From assembly GCA_016748015.1 (NCBI GenBank), contig JAAOMT010000128.1, positions 1,049,471 to 1,113,470 on the forward strand: a stretch of DNA of 64,000 nt, in the 5' to 3' direction. Source of the DNA: Geosiphon pyriformis (lineage: Eukaryota; Glomeromycota; Glomeromycetes; Archaeosporales; Geosiphonaceae). This document shows, piece after piece, positions 35,635-47,425 of this stretch (position 1 is its first letter; each line of letters starts with the position of its first letter). The notes beneath the pieces are model-generated. The model had not been told where the DNA came from. It did not search any database and saw nothing but the letters and a program-made list of their open reading frames with translations. Both the position numbers and the translations under genes were made by a program.

Positions 35635-36543
35635 TGAACATTGTCATGGATTGGTTCTTCGATCAAAGTACCTGTAGGAGAGGTAGATTCCTCTCCCAAA
35701 GGTTTTTCTTCGGGAAGAGGATTGAGATCTTCCTCGATACCAATAGATGTCTCTACTTCTGCAACTTCATCATCTAATTCTGGATCATCAACTTCGTCCA
35801 TGAGGAAGCGAAGTATATCATTAAGAATAAAATACCCATTTGGCTGTACGCTTAGGAAGAAGGTTTGAGCGAACTTTCTCGAGTCTTCGCCGCTATTCGC
35901 CATTTGGCCTAATACTTGAATAATGATTCCGCCATGTGAGGAGGCTTGGCTATCGACATTAGTGACAAGTACACGAGCATCTTTCAAGTTCAGTTGTTGT
36001 ATCTTTGCATTTATCTCCTACAGTTGATAATAATAGAATAGAAGATAAATATGATGTTACCTTTTCAACTAATTAAAGAAAATTATATAAGAGATTATTA
36101 AATCGGTTTAAAATAAAAGTGATTTTTCATGTGTCGAATGAAGGATAAAGACGAAGCAAAACGAATATTGTTATTTTTGACTTGAATGAGCCCTTAAAAA
36201 GTAAATAAGGCCAAGAAAACTTTTACAAGTTCAAAACTCATTATTGTAGCCGCAGTAAATAATGTATCAACACCTGGAATTCACCGAAATAAACAGAAAA
36301 AGGAAGATGATTTGATACCTGAGGACCATGGCATGTCTTCACTGTTTCACCCTCTACGCCAGTCGTATAAACAGATTTTCGACCATAAAAGCAGTATAAT
36401 CGACTAGGATCTTTGTGCATAAAGGTATAATACTCTTGAACAAAGAGCCAGCCGATCTCTGTCGGGTTAATGGGTTGTCCAGGTTGTAAAGAAGCCTGGG
36501 CAGGAGGCATTGCAGCTGTAGAAGTATCCACTGTGGTTGCCAT
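34250..36543 (-). CDS. G3BP-like NTF2-domain and RRM RNA-binding protein with polyQ
   Basis: Four exons, 36543-36319, 36017-34835, 34743-34628 and 34543-34250, in phase, 605 residues. The N-terminal NTF2-like domain shows PINPTEIGWLFVQEYYTFMH, LYCFYGRKSVY, NVDSQASSHGGIIIQVLGQM, and QTFFLSVQPNGYFILNDILR. A long acidic then Gln/Pro/Ala/Asn-rich linker follows, with ~29 consecutive Gln. SWARLAADDKGRW precedes the RRM (LSIFIKGVTDQ as RNP2; NCAFAEFSTPEA as RNP1) and an Arg/Asn/Gly-rich tail (RTRRGGRQDRR). This is the architecture of animal G3BP and fission-yeast Nxt3, which act in stress-granule assembly and with a ubiquitin protease. No symbol is given because orthology was not tested. Confidence 0.9.
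35553..35637 (-). repeat. CAG/CAA repeat encoding polyglutamine
   Basis: About 29 codons in the linker of the NTF2/RRM protein. The centre is almost pure CAA and both edges pure CAG (read on the minus strand), so codon use is layered. Confidence 0.95.
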
Positions 36544-37189
36544 ACTGTGTGCAAAGAGATAATAGAAAGGAAAATTTTTTAGAAGGGAAATAGGTTATGA
36601 AACTTGAACTTAAGCTTAAAAAGGAACAAAGAGACAGAAGAAAGATCTATGTTTTGGATTTTCAAATGATACCTATTTATAATGGTATTTTTTTTCAGCA
36701 TACGTCATCAAATATTAGTTTTTACCTGCTAAGCATTTTGCAAATTCCCTCACCCAACCCCCGGAAAAATCCGTTTTTACAACGAAAATATCAAATGCTC
36801 AATCACTAATATGGAAACCTTTTTTCCGTAAAAAGAAAGCAGTACATGATGGAGATTTACAAACTCAGTGATGATTATTGTTTCAAGTGATATAATTGGC
36901 GATTAGATTTCTGTGTTTCATGAATTTTCAGTATGATATATAACATTAATGAGCTAAAAAAAGTCTCAAAAATAACTTTAGTTTCTTTGATAATTTCTAT
37001 AGTTTTAAAAGTTCAAAAAGCCGCAGTACTCTATGAATAGTGTCAATATTAACATTAATGTTATTGTGAAACTACCAGTTTAATTTTTATGTGTATTGCC
37101 ATACTTTCACGAGAAGCAACTTTTCGGGTTAGAATATTCTTCTTTCAAAGAAGGGCATATATTCTTACGCGTTTTTCTACAGAAATACG
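36544..37189. other. intergenic
   Basis: Promoter region of the NTF2/RRM gene on the left; the rest is AT-rich and has no open frame I can support. Confidence 0.55.
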
Positions 37190-39060
37190 GGTCAATCTAA
37201 TTTTTTTATGAAAAAAAAGCAGCTCTTGCAAGTCACTGTAAATAAATTAAGATATTTGAATCGCGAGGAGCCAGCAATTAACATAAAAGCATGCTTATCA
37301 GGTTTAAAATGACGAAAATGAACACCTTTTTCTCTTCCCACCTCCCTCTTTACTGAGCTAACTTCTAAAAATGCTGATACACCACCTCTGCTACCAAGAA
37401 AGGCTACCTCTACGCCCGTATCTCTAGTGCAAAGTAAAAAGAGGATCTCGAGAGACAAAAACAACTACTCCTCGGTTTCCAACCTACAAACTATTAAGCG
37501 ATATCAGCTTTGGCGTCAACTTCAAGCCCCAAGAGTTTAAGACCCTACTGGAACGATCAAGCCACGGTGCTGTCTCGGAGGTTGCCATTACCTACTGTGA
37601 TTGACTCTGTTTTTTGCCTTTGACCTCCTCCAACATCTCTTCCCACTCCGCAAAACTCGTGATTCTCTTCGACAATGCGATCTCAGAAAAACACAAACTC
37701 TTCCAGGATATTTTTGCCGTCAACACCGTCTTCTGCTACATGCAGGGAAGGAGAGCTGCTTGCTACTGAAAGGAATGCAAGTAAAAAAAAGCACCAGGGA
37801 AAAGCAACAGCAAACCGTGACAAACGTCAGAAGACGGAAGGCATCCTTAACCGCACATTACTAGTCAGGACGTATTCTGACTACAGATATTGAAGCGATG
37901 GATGGACTTGGTGAGATTTGCCTTTAGTATTGTGGTGGGATGGAGCAAGAGGTATCGCATCATTATTTTTCGGCTATCTAGGTGAAAGAAAATTTTGCAG
38001 AGCCATCATCTGTCTTGACATGCTCTTAAGAGTTTGCTTATGCTCAACTCCTACTAACATCACGGACGAAGCGATTGATCAAGCCTTGGTTGCGTGAAAG
38101 GAAGTTATTAAACATGATGCACAGCGACAACAAGGTGCATCAACATATTTTTTTCTTTTCAATCTTGTAAGGCACTGCATCACACCATAACAATTTGTGC
38201 TCAGAATTTTGTCAAGTATCTTAGAATCGCTTCTAAAGATAATGAAAATTTTCCGTTTTTGGGTTTTTTTAAATTGTTTTATACCATTATTTATGTCGTT
38301 TTTATGCCATTTTTTTTATCCTTTATTTTTGACATGTATTATAGCCTCTCCACTTTGAAATAAATGGCCCAATCCACCCAAGATTACATGTGATGTCAAG
38401 CTCACCCACTATCGCAGAACTAATGAGTGGAAGTTTGCCTGAATATACGAGACCCAAAATAGCTCTGCAAAACCCAAGCGGATGGCTCTGTTCATGCAGT
38501 CTATATTAATCCTGGCGTCCGTATATCTTTTACAAAAGGTGTATGCAATATTGGTAAAGATTCAATTGGACATATAGTTCACATTTGCAAGTACTTTGAT
38601 GATCTCATCTGCGAAAAGGAAAAGTTATTAGCATCTTTCTCGAGACGTAAAAATAAAATGGCCTGGTGACTCGATAAGGCTATTTTTCGGATGCGACGAA
38701 ATTTTCTACGTCTCCAAAGTGAAATTCGTCAAAAATCAATAAAAATCTTTATTCGCGAATTCAAATGCTATTATCATTTCTCCTTTTTGAAGTGTCAGAC
38801 ATGGTAAATCGTAAGAAAAGAGATATTACACAAAAAACTGTCCAGAAAATGCTTTGTTGGGCGTATTGTTGCTTTCAACAATGCCTGATCAGCAAAGTTC
38901 AAAGAATTAGGGGTTCGTGTTATTATTCAAAATGAAGCTTACACATCCAAGACTCGCAGTCAATTTGGCAACACCCAAAGAATTGGAGGATCTTCCTCTG
39001 CCTATTATTGATGTGTTAAAATCCATCTGAAGATTTTTGAATAGGTGGAACAATTTCGGT
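37190..39060 (+). pseudogene. Fanzor (TnpB-like, OMEGA family) RNA-guided nuclease relic
   Basis: 37190-37560 is 5' flank shared with the remnant at 1-470. From 37675 an Arg/Lys/Ser-rich N-terminus is readable. Near 37890 MDLVRFAFSIVVGW fits the TnpB entry helix (W-x-G-x-x-R-F-x-Y-N). From 38390 the beta-barrel strand LTHYRRTNEWKFA appears. RuvC-I at 38502-38525 reads YINPGVRISFTKG, where the catalytic Asp (D-P-G-V-R) has become Asn. FRMRRNFLRLQSEIRQKS (38685-38740) is the following helix. RuvC-II at 38925-38955 reads QNEAYTSKT with Glu kept (38934-38936). In the zinc ribbon the expected CxxC is R-x-x-F, one later Cys remains, and the DRD/NGARN block is destroyed. At least four in-frame stops plus frame shifts. 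Function in life: RNA-guided DNA cleavage linked to a transposon. Certainly inactive here. Confidence 0.8.
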
Positions 39061-39229
39061 TACCACGTATACAATTTAAATAATCAATTCCTTAACTCGT
39101 TATTGTATATTAAGGCTTTTATTGCTTCAAAGTTTACAGGGATAATAAATGTTAGGGCTTTACTGCGCAATGAAGTCAACTTTTTTCAGATAAATTTACA
39201 TTTAGCCAAAATAATAAAACTCTGAAATA

Positions 39230-39540
39230 TTGAACATTTGCATTTTTGAACAATTATAATAATGTTTGATTTATTAATCAAGTTATATAGTTTAAAATTA
39301 TAAGTAAGAGAAAATTATTTGCTTAATTAAATAAGTTATTCTTAATAATATATATTTTTTAATATTTGAAAATTTATTGTTTAATTTTGTATATTATGTA
39401 AATATTAAATTGATTTAATATATCAATTAAATGGTTAATATTTTAAAAAATATAATTCCAAATTTATTTTGTATTTTCCAATTACATAAGTTTACTTATA
39501 AAAAAGTAAAAATTAAAAAGCACAATATAAAATGAAATCG
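39230..39540. other. AT-rich spacer
   Basis: No gene seen. It could include the right end of the Fanzor element, but no end motif or inverted repeat was found. Confidence 0.5.
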
Positions 39541-39554
39541 AAATTATGCAATTT

Positions 39555-40200
39555 TTGTCAAAGATCTAGATGCCAATAGTCTGGTGATTCAAATTTACCA
39601 ATGACATACCTCTGATATAACTCTGGCCTTCGGTCTTTGTTTGGAGATGGTGATTTGAGTTGCAATATCACAAGCTAAGTTTCAATTAGTATAAATTTTA
39701 AAATGAAATAATCAGTATGTTCGGAACCAAGTAATTTTCCGATTTTTCATGGTTACAGTTCGGAAATCTCACCAAGTTTTCACTGACATAAACACCTGAA
39801 AAAATTACCCATGTTTTCTATAGCCTACCATCTCAAAAATAAAAATAAAAATCAATTACAACGGAAATCTAATCGATCGTACCTAAAATCTTCGAATCCA
39901 AGCTGTCACTTAATTAAAGATCTTTTTTATATTAACCCACAATTCCGAGTCGATCTTCGATAGCATGTCTCAAAAAGAAAATAGTAATATGAAGGGATGG
40001 GGATGACAGATAACATGAAAAAGCTCCTTAAACCAAGCGTCTTTTAGCAATTGTGAACTCCTCCGGTGGTACTTATGCCATTTGAAACAAATAATAAAAA
40101 AAAGCAAAATTTCGGGAAAGTACAATCCAAAAAAACATACCCTCGAGTCGTCTCGAACGATATAGTTACCCAATCCTGCATATCATTACAAAATTCAATA
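39555..40200 (-). CDS. possible small multi-exon gene, unrecognised
   Basis: On the minus strand several short open blocks are bounded by plausible splice sites: LGNYIVRDDSR (ending at a GTATG donor near 40141), a block near 39985-39950, LDSKIL (ending at GTACG near 39883), VYVSENL (between TTTTTCAG and GTGAG, near 39800-39776), and a block starting LVILQLKSPSPNKDRRPELY after a TACTAAT..TTAG acceptor near 39680. One combination keeps phase throughout and ends at TGA near 39557. I do not recognise the protein, and neither start nor exon set is secure. Alternatively this is a pseudogene or chance structure downstream of FNIP. Confidence 0.3.
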
Positions 40201-40352
40201 AATTAAATATGAATAAATGAATGGATTGATGGAGAAAAATGTAAAGAATTAAGAATAAAGAATCAAAATGGGCCTGCAATCAGTCGGTGTCTCATCTTTC
40301 ACAGTGCAATATCATCACCAAAATGCCGTTCCAGATAGGCATTTGATTGATT

Positions 40353-43300
40353 TTAAAATGTAGAGCTGATGGCCCGGAGCAAGGCCATATCCGACATCTG
40401 TAATCCCAGCATCGAACAAAGATCGAGCGGTGCAAGCTCTTTAGCAGAGGGCTCCTTATATAGTTGTGGAGTTGTCGGAGTTTGCGTAATTACATTGACT
40501 AATCTTTTGTACATTAATGTTTTCAAGTAAAGTATTCGAAGTTGATCTTCTAAATAATCGAGACACTAACAAAGCGGGGTGAAAGGCAATAGTAAAAAAG
40601 TTTATTCTAAATTTTTTGAATGGCAAAAGCTATGTAGCAAAATACTCACAGATTCAGCCGGCATCCCCATAGTCGCGTAAAGATTGTTGCATTCGTGGAG
40701 CAGAGTATAAACGTATTCAGACATTTGGGATCGATGAAGAAACATTGATCCGTCGCGAATCTGGTTACTCTGAGCGGTAACACTGGCTATTGAAACGCTG
40801 GGAACAACTACAGGGTGAAGCACGTCCGCCTCATAGCCAAGGACAGTACAATTTCTAGTTTGTAAATGTTTAAATCAAAATCGATTAGAATAAGGTTAAA
40901 CCAACGTGTAGATCACATCGAATCTATGAATGTATTTACAGATTGTTTAGATCTCCAATAATGCATTGTGAGCTTGAAACTAGCTCAGGCGTTGAAAATT
41001 GCTAATCAATTTTACAGGAGGAAAAATGAGTCAAGTAAGAATGCTATATACAACCGTATAATATGATATCCTTGATACCTGAACAGATTCTTTCAAGTCC
41101 GCTTCCAAAATATCTTGAAAATTGTATTGGGGTAGACCCATTAAAACGAAGTCTGACATGTAAGATTGACAATAACCAGCCATCAATGAACGACCATAAG
41201 ACTTTACAAAAAGTTGGTCTGCGCGATAAAGTGAACCAATAGGATTCTCTATTATAGATGAATTGGTGGAAATTGATGGATCAGGTATTGTCGTGGGAAT
41301 ATGTGAGCTGTTAATTTGAAAACAAAAATGGTGCTTAATAAGGAAAACCATTAATTCTAGAAAGCAAATACATACTTATGTTTAGAGTCAAACAGGCAAA
41401 GTTCTTATGTACCTTGGCATTGGGACATCCATAAATTGATCGAGGCAAATATCTACAGGAGATCCTAATATTGCACTTGTTCTTCGAGTTTCAACTTTCT
41501 CCTCTTTACATTGCCGTTTTGGACCTTTTAGCTCATTAGACACCATATGATTGGAATTTAGGGTAATTTCTCGGCAGGCCTCACCCAATTGTAAACCTTC
41601 AGAATTATTAGTTTGGGAAGTGCTTTGCTCTTTAGTGATGGTTGTGGATGATTTTTGAGGGGATGATATATTGATATTTGTAGAAGAGGGTTTTAAAATT
41701 CTTGTATTTGGCAAAGAGACTTTATTTTCACCGAAAGAGGCCTCTAAATCTTCGACATCATTTGTGACTCCATTTTTTGTGAATTTAATGGAGGAATTTG
41801 GAATTGGGATTGGAATTGTTTTTGTAACCTCATTTTCCGGACTTTTCATTTTACCGGTTGAATTTGCACCGATAGCTGAACTTATCTTTTCTGGTGCTAA
41901 TTGCTCGTCTACTTTTCCGGTCATAGGGACCATTTGCTCCATATTTTCAAATACTTCGTTACACCTAATAAAGTAGCTAAGAACATAGAGAATCCGACGG
42001 ACTGTATTTACGTCTTTGCCGACAATGATGGTCCGGCTCATTATTGATGGGGTCCCGATATTACCGTATAGATCCCTGAAAAGGACCAATGAGTTAAAAA
42101 TTGAAGCTTGTATTTCCAAATTTTACTTTCATACCCGAGTTGAGCCCATAATGGATCATATGCCAAATTTTTCCCATTCTGTTAAAATTTTGAATAAGAT
42201 TCAACAACTTGTTCCAAAATTGCTTGTTAGCATGAAAATAAAACTGACCCGCTCTTCGAAATCAGCGATGGGTGCAACAGTGGGAACCCATGATAAATGA
42301 TGCATTAAAATTGCTGTAATCAGAGTCGAAACGAAGCTAAATAAATAGGTAGGATATGGTTAATCGTAGGGATTTGTTAAGAAATTGATTTTTACAATGA
42401 ATAAAACAGTGGGAGTTTGTATCAATGACTAAAATATAGTTCAAACTAAGAAAAGATACAAGTTGCTTTTCTTATCATCATAATTGTGGAGTAAATAAGC
42501 CATTTCTATAAAGAAGTTTTTGGCCAGAACGCTCCTTTGATTGGGAAAGGTGGATATGTTCAACCATAATGGCTCCTAAATCACGAAGAAGCGATGGATA
42601 TTAGAATTTTTTATTTTGGAATTAGCTCTGGTACCAAGAATGTGCAGATAATCTTGAGTAAGGAATTCAACAGCTAGAGCCTTTTTTTGAATTCTTTGCT
42701 TTCTATTTTTTGATACCTGTATTCGCGGTGTGTTATATAGTTGACACATGAAGGTCTTGAAACGAAATACTGCCTCTATTAAAAGAGGTTCATTCTGAAG
42801 TATCAATGAAGTTAAATACGGCAATGAAAAACGTTGGCGACCTGGTGGGCTGAATATCTATAACAGAGGAATCCAAGGGTTGAGTTTTCTTTAGTGATAA
42901 AATTAAAAAATGAGCATTCTTAACTTTCTATACCGAATTGGGTCCACTAATTGACATTTGCTGGGGTGTCTTGTTTAACATGTGACAGAGCAATTTGAAG
43001 GCCACAGCTTGTAGTTGATGAAGCCTGTTTTCCAATAAGGCGAAATGTGAGAATACAAAATCCTCAAGCAAGCCATTATTTTCCAAATTTATAACGACCC
43101 CAACGGCATACATGATGGAGCGTGACGGGTGCTTTAAAGTTAGCTGAAAAAAGGAAGGATAAATAGATGCAGCTCATGGAAATATATTTAGGGCAATTTA
43201 AAATTTATTTCAACTTACATTGGGTTCGGGACGCGAAAAACTTCCGGGTAACGGAGTTGGGTTAAATACCCCATTCTCCATACTTGTTTGACTGAATCTA

Positions 43301-44952
43301 CGTATTCTTCGATTGGTGAAAGTATTTCGTGGAGAAGTCGAGAGAGACGAGGTGGGGGATGTTATTGTAATACCACTCGGTCGAAGCCCAAGTATCGGAG
43401 GACCAGGATGAAATAACGATGCGGGAGCGCTACATGCAGAAATTCGAATAGATTCTTCATCACTTGATTCCGAATATATCGAATTTGGTCGGGAGGGATA
43501 TAGATTACGATTCTCATTGGAAATACCGCCCTGACTCGATGAGGCTATAGATGTGTCACTCCCCATCGAGGAGAATGAGCTTCTTCTACCCTGTAAATAA
43601 TTCTCCAAATCCGTGGTGTTTACCGAAAATAGCTTCGTTAGGAGAATCTGGGAATTGGGATTTTTCATGTAATGTATCTTGGTTGTCATCCCTTTATAAG
43701 ATAATGGGACAGCACCAAACATCATTTCCCCAATCAAGTCAATATTGTGTGCGGCCTGTGGAATGGTGGTGGGAGGGGGGGAAGGTGAATATGTAGAGAA
43801 GCCGAACAAACGATGTTACGTCAGATTAAGTCTTGTCTCGATTAATATCCTTCCAGAAAAAATCTTTCCACCGAATTTAAAACTTATTTTGATGTTGTAG
43901 CATCAGGTATTAAAGTCTTGAAGTTACGGAGAATAAATCGCCATTCTGCTCATCCACCGCTAGTCAAATCGAGGCTTGGCAGTTGCGTCATATATATATT
44001 TGATCGTCGAATGCTCTTGGGAATTTGAATGGATGAGTAGATATGTCGAATAAGCTGCCCGAATTGCAAAAATTGATTTCTGGGTGAGCTTTTGTAAAGT
44101 AAAGACTAGCGGTGGATGAGAGATCAATTCAGACTGATACTTTTTGGATGTATTTAAGAGTTGATATTTTTTTATAGTAAGCTAGAAAGTTGATCAATAA
44201 ATAATTACTGACCTTTCTTTGAGCTATCAGTCCATTGCTACGATTAAGGGAGGGTGGAAGAGTACGGACGCTGGATTTGTTTGTAGTTTCCGAGTTGGTT
44301 CTATTTTCGCCAGGAAAATGGTCGGTTTGACGCGGATGATGAGTGTTATTTGACAGTAGATGAGAACCATTGGGATTTTTGTTATTGGTGTCTCCAGTTT
44401 TCGCCTGATTTGTTAAAAAACTCGCACTCAAGAAATTAACACTACTCCAAGAAGAGAGGTCAGCATTTATCCGATCGCGTTCCTCTGGTGTTGTTGGAAC
44501 CAGGGAATAAGCTGAGTCAAAGAGGGTAAGCTTAGCCTTGTCACCCGTATCTTGACAGAGGATAATACGGATTTGGCCGGAATTGAAGGCTGGGGGTGAC
44601 CAGCTGATAAATAAATAAACATAGGAAGGGAAAACACAAAAAAAAATGTGCATACTCAATTTATTAAGATAGTTATCTTGAATACATAGTTCGTGATTAG
44701 TTTATATCTTTTTTTTGAAATCATGCAAATATCCGGCATCTAAGCTTATTCTCTTGATATTCTTTACTTTTATCTTTTTTAGATTTCTCCTGATCCGTTA
44801 ATTAACTACTCAAGAATAATCCACTCGGAGGCAAATCAAGCCACGGGTTTTGAATTGAATACATACGAATCTGCTTCCAAAAGAGCTTGAGTATGTTTGG
44901 TATCTTCTACATCTTTTAAGGTTGTTTTTGTACGAAAAAGCTTTTGCAGCAT
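40353..44952 (-). CDS. folliculin-interacting protein (FNIP/Lst4 family)
   Basis: Thirteen exons join in phase to 994 residues: 44952-44867, 44603-44213, 43755-43219, 43143-42934, 42857-42717, 42575-42460, 42336-42249, 42178-42135, 42075-41413, 41307-41079, 41001-40940, 40854-40650, 40565-40353. The N-terminus MLQKLFRTKTTL and SGQIRIILCQD with LTLFDSAY start the longin-type part. DLIGEMMFGAVPLSYKGMTT with KIHYMK is the FNIP signature. The middle (DENN-like) part contains HHLSWVPTVAPIADF, DPLWAQLGDLYGNIGTPS and RILYVLSYFIRC. The C-terminal part has KSYGRSLMAGYCQSYMSDFV, YLEDQLRILYLK and the end SDMALLRAISSTF. FNIP binds folliculin; the pair is a GAP for Rag GTPases at the lysosome/vacuole and controls TORC1 in response to amino acids. 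A Ser/Thr-rich insert (~residues 470-620) separates conserved blocks. Confidence 0.93.
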
Positions 44953-45345
44953 GGCGAGAGTAAAAGAAAATTGGATTCGAAGTTTTGAGGTTGAAAGTTG
45001 GATTTTATCTTGGATATTAAAATATCATTGATGTTAAATAAAGAAATTCAATTGGATATTCATTTTGATGATTTTGAAGGATTGCGCGTTTTCTGTTGGT
45101 GCATTATAAATAAACAATAATTCCCGCACTTTCACAAGTTCACAGCAGGTTCATCAGTTATTTGATCACAATATTTGCTTTTTACCAAAAAAAAAAAAAA
45201 GGGTTTTTTAACAATGGTTTTTACTTAAAACAAATGTGATCGAAGATGACCAAATTTTATGATTAGATTGATTGACAAAATTAATACGGGTTTATGTTTC
45301 ATATTTTGTTAGCACTTCCACATCGAAAAAAAAACTGAAAGGGGT
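44953..45345. other. FNIP upstream region
   Basis: Presumed promoter; includes an A14 run near 45190. No gene seen. Confidence 0.55.
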
Positions 45346-47425
45346 TGGCAGTAAAAAGTTTTAAAAATAATATTTTTAGTTTCGATAAACATGTTATTTT
45401 AAATAAATATTTATTAATCAAATTAACTGTTCATTTAAATATTACAAACTTAAAAGCCACTATAAATATATAATGTTAATACCAATAACAAAATAATGAA
45501 TTAATTTTTATTCGTAAAAGGAAATTAAATTTAATTAAAATTTGATAAAAACTCTTTTTTGTAAAGAAACTAAGTTTTTTTTAGTAGTAAAGACAGTTGA
45601 ACAAAAGGTTTTAAAGCTGTTTTTCTTAAATAATACAGATTTAAAACAGCTTTTAAAGTACCTGTAAAATTTCTTCTTTTTTACAATAGAAATTGACAAG
45701 CCATTGATGAATAAAGATGCAATTTTGACTTGTTAATTAATTAAAATAGCCACTGTTTTGTTATTATTAATCAAAACATTATTAATCTTAAAAAATTCAC
45801 TTGTAATATTCAATATATATTAAGTAAAAGTCTAATTATTCCCAATTCAAATTATATTATTAACAAAAGTATCATTTGTTAAAAAAAAAATCAAATCTTT
45901 TTGGGTTTTCATGTTTTTTTATCTTGTACAAAAAAAAATTATAAAAGATCTTTTAAAACAATAATAAGAAAACTTTATCTTAGTTTAACTTATTATTACA
46001 TATTTTGATTCTTAATAAACTATTTTTTAAATAATATTAACATATTAAGTTATAATTCTTGTATATATATTGTAAAACCAATTACAACTTATAATTTTTT
46101 TTAAACCATTTTTTATAATAGACGTTATAACAAAAACAAAAAATTAAATAAAAGTAATTTTCAAAACAAAAAAATTTTTTTTGCTGCTTTAATTAAAACA
46201 ATAAATTAAATATTAATAAAAATATTATTATATTTATAAAATTTAAAAATTATTAACATCAAAATTTTTTTTTACAAAATAAAAACAAGTTTTATAATTA
46301 AACAAAAATTTAACAATTTTAATAACAATTTTAAAACAAAATTATTACAATATTTTTAAAGTTTATTTATAATACTTAACAAATTAACTGTTTTATTATT
46401 CAATAAATACTTAATAATAATTAACAATTTATTATGTTTGATTTTATTTATAATATTAACAAATATATTATTGTTTATATAATATAATAAAAAATATTAA
46501 TAAAGTTATAAAATAAATATTTTTGTTAATATTACATGTTTTTTGATCTAGTTTTTTATAATATTATTTATTTTAAACTTGATTTTTTTTAGTTTTAAAA
46601 TTATTTTATTATTAATAACCAAATAATTTAATACAATTTTATAAAATAGAAATTTTAATATATTTTTAATTATGTAATTTTTATTAGTATAAAACTTTTT
46701 ATATATTTTTTAATAATTAAATTTATATTTATAATCTTGGCTGTTTTAAATTTATAATATATAAAAACTTAATAATTTTTCTAATTTTAAACAAAATATA
46801 AACAATATTAATCAAACTTATATTATTATTTTTTAATATTTGTATTTTAAATATTTTAACAATATTAATAAAAAACTATATATATAAACTTAAAAATAAA
46901 ATTTAATATTTATGTTTTTATAATTTTAATTATCAGTAATTTTAATTTAAAAAATCTTAATAAATATTTGTTTTTAAAATTATTATATTTTTTAAATCAA
47001 AATTTGAAAAATATTTTATATTATATCAAAATCTTTAAACTTTTTTAATATATTAAATATATTTATTATATTTTATGTTTTAAACAAAAACACTTTTTTA
47101 AAACAGCTTTATTTAATATTTTTAATATTTTTAATTTTATATTTTCAATAAATTTTGTTAACTTATTTATATATATAATTAAAATAAGCATTTAAAAAAC
47201 TACTTAAATTAATAGAAATCAAAACAGTTTTGTAATTATTATTAAAAATTTCAAAAATATTATAAACAAAAACTTATTAATAAAGATATAAGGAAAAAAT
47301 CTTTCTCTCATCAATTCCCTGACCACAACGAGAGTGAAAGATAATTTTCAAGAAATCACTTTTCCTTTTCCCTTTCACCTCAGTCCCTGTTAACTATTTC
47401 TTTTAACTTATTTTTATTTGTTGTG

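Noticed and set aside
35544-35777. Poly-Leu plus-strand open frame
   Set aside because: Antisense reading of the CAG/CAA polyglutamine tract.
36241-36360. Extension of NTF2/RRM exon 1 without splicing (VSNHLPFSVYFGEF..)
   Set aside because: Reads into an intron; the GTATCA donor at 36318 and acceptor at 36018 restore the NTF2 domain.
44129-44212. Extension of FNIP exon 2 beyond LIAQRK
   Set aside because: A GT donor at 44212 joins in phase to AAHNIDLIGEMMFG at 43755; the extension is intron.
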